Shown here one piece after another: positions 1-5,308 of a DNA stretch of 14,172 nt (its first letter is position 1; each line of letters begins with the position of its first letter). The stretch is from NCBI GenBank assembly GCA_900313355.1, contig OMQZ01000090.1:1-14172 (forward strand), written 5' to 3'. Position numbers and translations under genes: made by a program. The notes under the pieces are model-generated. The model was not told where the DNA came from. It saw only the letters and a program-made list of their open reading frames with translations, and made no database searches. This stretch comes from an uncultured Rhodospirillaceae bacterium (GTDB taxonomy: Bacteria > Pseudomonadota > Alphaproteobacteria > RF32 > CAG-239).

Positions 1-29
1 TATGGGTTCGAATCCCGTTGGGATCACCA
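1..29 (+). tRNA. tRNA 3' end (partial), T-arm, acceptor strand and CCA
   Basis: Only the 3' part of the gene is in the window. The T-stem is ATGGG (2-6) paired with CCCGT (14-18), with one T-G pair, around the T-loop TTCGAAT (7-13). The acceptor 3' strand TGGGATC (19-25), discriminator A (26) and an encoded CCA (27-29) follow. A terminator hairpin begins 5 nt later. The amino acid identity cannot be read because the anticodon lies outside. The acceptor sequence would suit a tRNA-Glu of the alphaproteobacterial type, but this is from memory and weak. Parts of the same sequence recur at 83-94 and 240-254. Confidence 0.8.
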
Positions 30-84
30 AAACAAGCGCTTCTTTGGAAGCGCTTTTTTGTTGACCCTAGGGATTTGAACCCAT
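2..84. repeat. Long imperfect inverted repeat that includes the tRNA 3' end
   Basis: The terminator stem extends outward into a nearly complete imperfect hairpin. Positions 2-16 (T-arm) pair with 70-84, with G10-T76 as the only non-Watson-Crick pair, and this would be a G-U pair in RNA. Then 20-22 pair with 65-67, 24-26 with 62-64, and 28-32 with 56-60. The right arm is therefore a degenerate reverse-complement copy of the tRNA 3' end. Confidence 0.75.
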
Positions 85-91
85 GGGTTCG
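15..91 (+). repeat. 77-bp direct repeat, copy 1
   Basis: Positions 15-91 are identical base for base to 240-316 (offset 225). The unit contains the last 15 nt of the tRNA with CCA, the terminator hairpin, and the inverted degenerate tRNA-like arm. It ends in the 14-bp perfect palindrome GAACCCATGGGTTC (77-90). Confidence 0.95.
34..59 (+). terminator. Rho-independent terminator of the tRNA
   Basis: A perfect 9-bp stem (34-42 with 47-55) with loop TTTG is followed by a T-run to 59. It lies 5 nt after the tRNA CCA, which suits termination of the tRNA transcript. The A-run on the left arm is short, so it is mainly a plus-strand terminator. Confidence 0.8.
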
Positions 92-94
92 AAT

Positions 95-239
95 TCTCGC
101 TTATCGCAAGCTTTGCTTGCTTTAAGCTTCGGGCAAGTTTAACTGTAAATTCGCTTTATTTGCTAACGCAAAGTCGCTCATTAACAGCAACTGATGCTCT
201 CGGCAAAAACAATCCGCAGGATTGTTTTTCCTCTGCGAG
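95..239. repeat. 145-nt palindrome-rich segment splitting a tRNA-tail unit
   Basis: The segment separates two parts of a tRNA 3'-end copy: 83-94 matches tRNA positions 2-13, and 240-254 matches 15-29. It begins TCTCGC and ends GCGAG, a 5-bp terminal inverted repeat. It contains a GCAAGC-TTT-GCTTGC hairpin (106-120) and an 11-bp perfect stem at 205-229. No open frame of note is present. This suggests a small non-autonomous insertion or dispersed palindromic element, but no target-site duplication was found, so a mobile nature is inferred only. Confidence 0.45.
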
Positions 240-316
240 CCGTTGGGATCACCAAAACAAGCGCTTCTTTGGAAGCGCTTTTTTGTTGACCCTAGGGATT
301 TGAACCCATGGGTTCG
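240..316 (+). repeat. 77-bp direct repeat, copy 2
   Basis: This is an exact copy of 15-91, including the terminator hairpin and the palindrome (here 302-315). It begins with the last 15 nt of the tRNA 3' end but has no T-loop directly before it, so it is not part of a functional tRNA. Confidence 0.95.
259..284 (+). terminator. Second copy of the tRNA terminator hairpin
   Basis: The 9-bp stem, TTTG loop and T-run are identical to those at 34-59. There is no gene directly upstream, so it is a passive part of the repeat. Confidence 0.6.
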
Positions 317-507
317 GAATCAAAATCTTTGCAGGCTTTTGTCTGCAAAAGATGAGATTGAGCAAGCATTGCGAAGCAATGTCGCGCTCCATTCTCGCTT
401 ATCGCAAGCTTTTTTTGTTAAGATTATAAAATAAAGCACTACGCAAAGGCTGGATTCCTTGACGAAGTGACGCACATCGCAGTTTGAGGAGTGACAATAA
501 AAAATAC
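317..507. other. Repeat-rich stretch without a convincing gene
   Basis: Apart from the start of a third tRNA-tail copy (ATGGGTTCG at 308-316), two short hairpins and the 22-bp repeat at 391-412, I see no gene. The open frame running through 222-434 on the plus strand is made of repeat sequence and is not credible as a protein. Positions 441-500 have the look of a dispersed intergenic repeat, but no second copy lies in this window. Confidence 0.6.
391..412 (+). repeat. 22-bp repeat of the start of the 95-239 segment
   Basis: Positions 391-412 are identical to 93-114 and then diverge. The match covers the left boundary of the 145-nt segment, so a second truncated or related copy probably starts here. 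Hairpins lie just upstream: 7-bp arms at 328-334/343-349 and 6-bp arms at 367-372/376-381. Confidence 0.85.
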
Positions 508-535
508 TTGACAAAAAATCGGGGGAGGGTAAAAT
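508..535 (+). promoter_or_regulatory. Promoter for the 574-1719 operon
   Basis: A perfect -35 TTGACA (508-513) is followed after 16 nt by TAAAAT (530-535). Transcription would start near 542, giving a leader of about 30 nt. A perfect TATAAT also occurs at 541-546 but lies 27 nt from this -35, so it would need another -35, and none is evident. Confidence 0.6.
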
Positions 536-573
536 GAAAGTATAATAAGCTATGGTAAAAAGGGAGAAAAGCA

Positions 574-1293
574 ATGGAAAACGTAAGCACATTGGAGCTT
601 CAAACAAATCCTCAACCGACTGTTCCTGTTGAACCGAATAAAACAGTTCAACGTCTTGAAAAACGGGTTAAAATACTTCAATTTTTAACGGATCATGGAA
701 TCGGCGTTATGTTAGCGAATCTAATTCCTGCAGCTGGGCTAGCGGTTTTAGATGGATACACAAATTCTGCACTTCCAATGGTAATGTCTGGTGTGCTTAC
801 CTTGGGAGCGTTCATAAGTCCTTCTGTGTTGGAAGAAAAACTTGAGAGGTCGTCTCAAAAACTTCAAAATGTCAAAGATAAAATTCAAAAAAAGAATGAT
901 CCAAAAACATATTTCAATAGGATACTTCAAAGAGAGCAAGAAGTTTTGAAAAAATATGAAAGACATATTGAAGGTTTGTTTAAGAGAAGTGATCTGGATG
1001 TTATATTAGGTATTGAGAAGGGATATGTACGCTCAAGAGTATTAAAGTTGTTTGATGAATTATCAGATGAGGCACAAGAACGCTTGCCTGAACAAAAACA
1101 AAAAGTTGCCGTTTTGGAATCTGCAAAAAGTTTTGTTGAGAAGTGCGAGCAAAAAGAAACTCTTTCAAAACTTATTGAATTAGCCAATAATCCGACGAAG
1201 GAAAATTTGGATTTGCTTCAAAAAATCGTTGGTAAAGTGCAAACAACTAAAAGTACAAATACAGCTCAAAAATCTAAATCTTATGAAATATAA
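574..1293 (+). CDS. Two-helix membrane protein with coiled coil, unknown function
   Basis: This is a 239-aa protein of no family I recognise. The N-terminal 40 residues are polar. Two hydrophobic segments follow, at about residues 43-61 and 68-86, separated by a short loop, and look like a membrane hairpin. Residues about 86-135 are rich in K, E and Q with a helical pattern and probably form a coiled coil. The rest is charged and helical, ending in a Ser/Thr/Lys tail. There is no signal peptide, so both ends probably face the cytoplasm. The ATG has an AGGGAGA-type ribosome site 8-9 nt upstream. The next gene starts 12 nt after the stop, so the two are probably one transcription unit. Translation and composition support a real gene; the function is open. 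Confidence 0.8.
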   Translation: MENVSTLELQTNPQPTVPVEPNKTVQRLEKRVKILQFLTDHGIGVMLANLIPAAGLAVLDGYTNSALPMVMSGVLTLGAFISPSVLEEKLERSSQKLQNVKDKIQKKNDPKTYFNRILQREQEVLKKYERHIEGLFKRSDLDVILGIEKGYVRSRVLKLFDELSDEAQERLPEQKQKVAVLESAKSFVEKCEQKETLSKLIELANNPTKENLDLLQKIVGKVQTTKSTNTAQKSKSYEI

Positions 1294-1305
1294 GGAGAAT
1301 CATAA

Positions 1306-1719
1306 ATGAAAATTGATTTAATAGAAAAAAATGCTGTCTTTTTGTTTGATAAGGAAGGCGTTATTGTTATTACGGATATTAAAAAAAACGAAGATGTTGT
1401 AATGGGAGAGCTTCTTTATGATGGGAAAAATGTTGCTATTCTTAATCGGAACGATAAAGAGTTTTTTGCCCTCAAAAACATTGCGCCGTTGATTAGAGAA
1501 AAAATAAAACAATCTAAGTTCGTTACTGTCATTGAAAAAGATAAGGACAATATTTATTCTTATCAAATTGAAGTCCATCTAAAAGATGATTTTGGGTTTG
1601 TAGATGATTTTGAAAAATACGCCGAGAAAATTATCTCTGAATTGAAAGAAAAGATGACACCTGAAGAATTTGAAGAATTCTCACGCGAGTCTAGAAAAAT
1701 TGTTCAAGAGATTGAATAA
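1306..1719 (+). CDS. Hypothetical protein, 137 aa, second gene of the operon
   Basis: I do not recognise this small, acidic, soluble protein. The first 60 residues alternate hydrophobic and polar positions, as expected for a beta-rich domain. The last third (from about residue 100) is strongly helical and Glu/Lys-rich, including EEFEEFSRES. It has no signal peptide, no membrane segment and no cysteine. The start is supported by AAGGAG shortly upstream, and the gene is 12 nt from the preceding membrane-protein gene, so the two are probably translated together. A bidirectional terminator follows 50 nt after the stop. It may be a soluble partner of the membrane protein, but this is inferred from position only. 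Confidence 0.8.
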   Translation: MKIDLIEKNAVFLFDKEGVIVITDIKKNEDVVMGELLYDGKNVAILNRNDKEFFALKNIAPLIREKIKQSKFVTVIEKDKDNIYSYQIEVHLKDDFGFVDDFEKYAEKIISELKEKMTPEEFEEFSRESRKIVQEIE

Positions 1720-1766
1720 AAAAGTTGTAACTTAGCTCGTAAATTGTGAGGTTCGTATCACTAATA

Positions 1767-1794
1767 AAAAAGCACTTCGTAAGGAGTGCTTTTT
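1767..1794. terminator. Bidirectional terminator between convergent genes
   Basis: The stem AGCACT (1771-1776) with AGTGCT (1785-1790) is extended by A-T pairs 1767-1770/1791-1794. It has T-runs on both strands. It serves the plus-strand operon ending at 1719 and the minus-strand dioxygenase gene ending at 1799. Confidence 0.85.
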
Positions 1795-1798
1795 CTTT

Positions 1799-2479
1799 TT
1801 ACATAACCAGGGTTCTGTATAGATGTCGAAAACCTCCTTCTGACCAAGTTGTAATATTGCGCCCCGCGCAATGTAACCGATTATCGAGAATTAAAATATC
1901 TCCCTTGCGATAAGGAACGAGAACAAGAGTCTTTTCGATTTTTTTATTCCATTTTTCAATAACAGGAGCAGAAGAATCAAAAAGATCAAGCCGGTATCTG
2001 AAAAATGCCAATTCATCATCTATTTTTCCGATCAATTTAACATTTATTTCTCCGGCATCTCTGTTTTTAGGTGATTTATAAATTCCAGAAAAACCAAGTA
2101 ATTGCTTCTGTTCATCTTCTGATAATTGTTTGAAGGATTTCAATAAATCTCCGACAATTATTTCGCCATGTTGCATATTATGGACATCATTAACATATAA
2201 TATTTCAAAAGATGGCGGAATGCGCCAATAACTTTTATCTGTATGCAAAGGTAAAGAGCTTTGTTTTAATTCTCCGCTTATGTAAATTTCATCAACCAGT
2301 CCTTTTTCTCGTCCAGATGGAATAACTTCACCAAAACTATACGAAAAATTTAAGAAATCTTCTTTTGAGAAATCTCCTACATGAAAAATTGAGTATCCTT
2401 TTTCTTTTAGTTCATCAAAAGCCTTTTGAATAATCGGCTGAAAACTATCATTGATTTTTTTGTATAACATATGCGGCAT
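1799..2479 (-). CDS. TauD/TfdA-family Fe(II)/2-oxoglutarate dioxygenase
   Basis: This 226-aa protein has the signatures of a clavaminate-synthase-like (TauD/TfdA) oxygenase. The iron-binding HxD is in LHTDKSY (H79, D81). The distal His is H203 in LDNRLHCAGR, and R218 or R222 near the C-terminus is the likely 2-oxoglutarate-binding Arg. Such enzymes couple decarboxylation of 2-oxoglutarate to hydroxylation, desaturation or ring chemistry in the cytoplasm. The HxD carboxylate is intact, so it is not a halogenase variant. At 226 aa it is shorter than TauD itself (about 280 aa). The ATG at 2479 is preceded by AAGGGGGA (2489-2496), 9 nt away and inside the upstream gene's 3' end. The coding regions overlap by 32 nt, so it is probably translationally coupled to the radical-SAM-like gene. 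The substrate is unknown. Confidence 0.85.
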   Translation of the reverse strand: MPHMLYKKINDSFQPIIQKAFDELKEKGYSIFHVGDFSKEDFLNFSYSFGEVIPSGREKGLVDEIYISGELKQSSLPLHTDKSYWRIPPSFEILYVNDVHNMQHGEIIVGDLLKSFKQLSEDEQKQLLGFSGIYKSPKNRDAGEINVKLIGKIDDELAFFRYRLDLFDSSAPVIEKWNKKIEKTLVLVPYRKGDILILDNRLHCAGRNITTWSEGGFRHLYRTLVM

Positions 2480-3437
2480 GTTTATTTATCCCCCTTGATT
2501 GTTGTTGCGGATTTTGTTGTAAGTCTTTGAATGTTGGTAAGTTACCATCCAATCCGATAATGCTCTTTGTCGATAAATCTGATAAAAAGCATGTCGGTAA
2601 AAAATAATTTTCTTTTAAATGGGTGGGTGCAGGTAGTATAAAATTCGGAATATCTTCGAAAATACGTCCAAACCAGTATTGATTTGGAAATTTTGGATGC
2701 CAGAATCCATCTTTTTCTAACTCATCAATGATTTTGTTTTGCTTGTCAAATCTCAGGGGATGTTCTCCCGCAACAAAATCATTTTTAATAACATAATCTA
2801 CCAAAAATTCTTGGTTATCGGACAGGATTTTGTTGTTATATTTGCATGACATAAGGTATGGAACCGCAAGCCCGCCAATTTTACGATAATCATTTAAAAA
2901 ATTTAACCGCTTTTGATTTTGTTCTTCGGTATCTAAAGCGGATATTGAAACTCTGATTTCTGCTTTGTTTTCAGATAAATTATGCATCACCTTTTCTGAA
3001 GGCAGAGAATGGATTTTTGTAATAATCAATAATCTTATTTGATAATCATTGAGAATAGAAGCTATTTCGGCGGTCAGATTCCATGATTTTTCAGTAAATG
3101 AACAATCCGATATCCATCCTTGTCTTAACCATTTTTGTTCGGGGGGTAATTTTTTTATACAAGAAATGAAAAATTCTTTATCAAAGTTGTTTAACACTCT
3201 TTTTCCAAAATCATATCCTTGTTCTTTCCAAAATTGTGCAGCAGTACAATTTCCATAACAGACTCTTTTTTGGGACAAACAGCCGGATATTACATCCGTC
3301 ATCAAACAATCAAAAGGAAGTCCGCAATATTTTCCGCATCCGATCTTAAGTTTAGGCATAGCTTTTAGTGCGCACTCTGTGTTCTCGTTTAGGTGCACAT
3401 ACATTTTATTTCGATCGTTAAATGTCTGAAATTTCAT
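2448..3437 (-). CDS. Radical-SAM-like iron-sulfur protein, unknown substrate
   Basis: This 329-aa protein is Cys-rich at the N-terminus: C34, C38, C44, C53, C60 and C64. The stretch GC-x6-CYGNC (52-64) recalls the SPL/DUF5131-type radical SAM cluster region, but the spacing is not the canonical CxxxCxxC, so the cluster ligands are uncertain. The downstream pattern fits a radical SAM barrel: RLLIITK (135-141), RVSISALDTEEQ (162-173), a following R/L-rich helix and a GGLAVPYL strand (188-195). The last 50 residues are Gln/Asn-rich. A strong promoter lies at 3466-3493 and a G-rich ribosome site precedes the ATG. The 3' end overlaps the dioxygenase start, so the two products probably act on one substrate or pathway. 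The radical SAM call is moderate; the pairing is firm. Confidence 0.65.
   Translation of the reverse strand: MKFQTFNDRNKMYVHLNENTECALKAMPKLKIGCGKYCGLPFDCLMTDVISGCLSQKRVCYGNCTAAQFWKEQGYDFGKRVLNNFDKEFFISCIKKLPPEQKWLRQGWISDCSFTEKSWNLTAEIASILNDYQIRLLIITKIHSLPSEKVMHNLSENKAEIRVSISALDTEEQNQKRLNFLNDYRKIGGLAVPYLMSCKYNNKILSDNQEFLVDYVIKNDFVAGEHPLRFDKQNKIIDELEKDGFWHPKFPNQYWFGRIFEDIPNFILPAPTHLKENYFLPTCFLSDLSTKSIIGLDGNLPTFKDLQQNPQQQSRGINKHAAYVIQKNQ
2489..2496 (-). promoter_or_regulatory. Strong internal ribosome binding site for the dioxygenase
   Basis: AAGGGGGA lies within the last codons of the radical-SAM-like gene, 9 nt from the dioxygenase ATG. It fixes that start over the in-frame ATG three codons later and suggests coupled translation. 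Confidence 0.75.
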
Positions 3438-3465
3438 AAATAAACATTCCCCTTTTCTTTGTATT

Positions 3466-3493
3466 ATTTTATTTTCTTATGGAGATATGTCAA
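3466..3493 (-). promoter_or_regulatory. Promoter of the radical-SAM/dioxygenase pair
   Basis: On the minus strand a perfect TTGACA (3493-3488) is followed after 16 nt by TAAAAT (3471-3466). An alternative -10 TAATAC overlaps at 3466-3461. The elements match those of the promoter at 508-535. The leader would be about 20-25 nt and includes the G-rich ribosome site. Confidence 0.65.
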
Positions 3494-3599
3494 GCGAAAT
3501 ATTTATTCATAAGCTATTAGAGCGCCATATTTTTTTATGTGATTTGTGTGTCCGTCAGAGTTTATGAATTTAGGCATAACAGTCGTTACAGGTATAATT

Positions 3600-4328
3600 T
3601 TAAAGATGTGTTTGGATTACAACGGTTTTATTTAATACCTTAAGGTTTCCTTTGATTATTTTGTATGCGTTATAAGTTTCGGACAGCGAATAAACTTTTG
3701 TTTGTCGGTTCGAAAATGCGACACATACGCCGTCATCTAATGCCAATAAGGGTGTATTATTGGAAGGTGTTGCGAATTTATCTTTTAATTTTTTGTTTTT
3801 TTCGCGATTAAAATGAGGAAAACAAGCTCCTTCAATAATTCCCAATCCGATGGGAGCCAATTCTGTTTCTCCGGCAACCTCGCAAAAAACTTCATCAAAG
3901 AAAATCATTGCTCCGGCACTAATGCCCATCACAGGCTTATCTTGATTTATATAATTCAAAATTAAATTATCAAATCCGTTTTCTTTCCAAATTTTCAAAA
4001 GAAATTCAGGATTACCTCCGCTAATATAGATACAATCAGCCCATAAGAGCATTTTTTCGGTCTCTTTAGGTTCATAGTGAGCTGCCATATACAAAACTTT
4101 TACCGGACATTGCAGCCACTTACTGTAATGTGTTACTATTCCTTTTTCGCAATCGGCATGGCATTCAAATTCTTCCATTGCGGTTGGAATAATAAGCACA
4201 TTGGGATTTGCTTTATGACATAAAGACAAGAACAGGCGATCGAGGGGCATCGTTTGAAAGGGGGTTTCCCGAGCATCTTTGCAATGCCCAGACTCCATAG
4301 GAGTTCCGCCGCATAACATTAATTTCAA
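3600..4328 (-). CDS. Peptidase S51 family protein (PepE-like) with TTG start
   Basis: This 242-aa protein matches the dipeptidase E/cyanophycinase-like family (peptidase S51). That family includes the cytoplasmic enzyme that hydrolyses Asp-X dipeptides. YISGGNPEFLL (101-111) is the glycine-rich turn of the family. GISAGAM (135-141) carries the expected nucleophile S137, and H172 in CFPHFN is the likely catalytic His. PepE uses a Glu as third residue; here the nearest candidate is D198/D199 in ALDDG. Length is close to PepE (about 230 aa). The TTG start is preferred because AAGGA (4336-4340) sits 7 nt before it; the in-frame ATG (4317-4319) would be 16 nt away. The gene has its own promoter at 4373-4400. 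The substrate is not proven; the family call is fairly firm. Confidence 0.8.
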   Translation of the reverse strand: MKLMLCGGTPMESGHCKDARETPFQTMPLDRLFLSLCHKANPNVLIIPTAMEEFECHADCEKGIVTHYSKWLQCPVKVLYMAAHYEPKETEKMLLWADCIYISGGNPEFLLKIWKENGFDNLILNYINQDKPVMGISAGAMIFFDEVFCEVAGETELAPIGLGIIEGACFPHFNREKNKKLKDKFATPSNNTPLLALDDGVCVAFSNRQTKVYSLSETYNAYKIIKGNLKVLNKTVVIQTHL

Positions 4329-4372
4329 GTAAATATCCTTTATAAAAAAACAGTTGCCACTTGGATCATTTT

Positions 4373-4400
4373 ATTATACACTACATTAAATTTGTGTAAA
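4373..4400 (-). promoter_or_regulatory. Promoter of the S51 peptidase gene
   Basis: On the minus strand TTTACA (4400-4395) and a perfect TATAAT (4378-4373) are separated by 16 nt. The predicted leader is about 38 nt and contains the AAGGA site. It lies in the divergent gap shared with the gene starting at 4423. Confidence 0.6.
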
Positions 4401-4422
4401 AATCTCTAAAGGATTTCAAATT

Positions 4423-5271
4423 ATGGACAGGAAATATATTCATAAGTTTGTATGGGATTCTTCCAGACACAATAGAGAGTTTTATGCCAAAATTAAAGAT
4501 AAAATGGCTTATTTGTTAAATCCGGAATCGTTAAAAAATGTAGAGTTGATAATTTCTGAAATAAAAAAACTTGGGTTACCTACCAAAAGCAGTAAGATAG
4601 CACTTTTACAAAATGTTTTGGCAGGATATGCCGATAATAATATTCGCCTATTTTCAATGAACAGTTCATCTTTAACTTCAGATCCCAATAGATTGAGAGA
4701 AAAACCGCAATATAAAAAAATTACATATTTAAATGATATGATTGACAAATTAGCTAAAGAAACAGGTGTTCATTTTTCATACACCAGTATTTTACCGGAT
4801 TATGATCAGAGATTTCCTTTTGAGGATTTTGAAATCGCCTGGGAAAATAATAGGCGGCAGATTGAAAATGTTTCCGGAATTAAGACAGAGCGTTTATCAC
4901 AAATGGCACCCGGAAGATATGAAGAAATTGCGGAAAATCTTGAAAATTATATGGATGTTCAGTTGTTGAATGAGGAAATAGAGCAGCATGCTGAGTCATA
5001 TACTGATATTATTAACTTTCGTGCGCCAAAAGATTTTTCAAAAAAACAAATTATGTCGTATTCGATCACCGGTATAGTTTTGGAAGAGCTGTTTCCTTCG
5101 GGAATTTTGCTCGACGTGCAAAAAAGATGTTATCCGTTTGAGCAGCCTTTTTATAATTTTGCCAGAAAAGAAAAGCTTCCGATCGTATTATGTGGACAAG
5201 AAATTCCGGATAATAAACCGAAACAAAAATTTGATTGGCGGTCAATAATTGTTGACCATGAAAAATGCTAG
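4423..5271 (+). CDS. Hypothetical protein, 282 aa
   Basis: I do not recognise the family. The protein is soluble, with no signal peptide or membrane segment. The middle holds SMNSSSL (78-84), a strand-helix pattern around TYLNDMIDKL (101-110), and the SYTSILPDYD stretch (119-128). The C-terminal part has VLEELFPSGILLDVQKRCYP (219-238) followed by EQP and a KLPIVLCG strand (251-258). The alternation suggests an alpha/beta fold. The order of a Ser-rich turn, a Glu-bearing helix and a CY-containing strand loosely recalls tRNA-dependent cyclodipeptide synthases, but their YxxxE motif is not intact, so this is only a hint. The 521-aa gene follows 37 nt downstream on the same strand, so the two probably form an operon. 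It is divergent from the S51 peptidase gene. Confidence 0.8.
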   Translation: MDRKYIHKFVWDSSRHNREFYAKIKDKMAYLLNPESLKNVELIISEIKKLGLPTKSSKIALLQNVLAGYADNNIRLFSMNSSSLTSDPNRLREKPQYKKITYLNDMIDKLAKETGVHFSYTSILPDYDQRFPFEDFEIAWENNRRQIENVSGIKTERLSQMAPGRYEEIAENLENYMDVQLLNEEIEQHAESYTDIINFRAPKDFSKKQIMSYSITGIVLEELFPSGILLDVQKRCYPFEQPFYNFARKEKLPIVLCGQEIPDNKPKQKFDWRSIIVDHEKC

Positions 5272-5308
5272 TTATATAAGAGATGGTTTTTGATAAGGAA
5301 ACAAGAAG

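Noticed and set aside
222..434. Plus-strand 70-codon open frame over the repeats
   Set aside because: It runs through the terminator hairpin, the tRNA-like mirror and dispersed repeats. No ribosome site and no protein-like pattern apart from repeat translation.
508..546. TTGACA (508) paired with the perfect TATAAT (541)
   Set aside because: The spacing is 27 nt, too long for a sigma-70 promoter. TAAAAT at 530-535 gives 16 nt and was preferred.
1720..1766. tRNA-like fragment (TAGCTCG and GAGGTTCGTATCAC)
   Set aside because: It recalls D- and T-arm sequences, but the T-stem does not pair properly, there is no acceptor stem, and no anticodon arm can be drawn.
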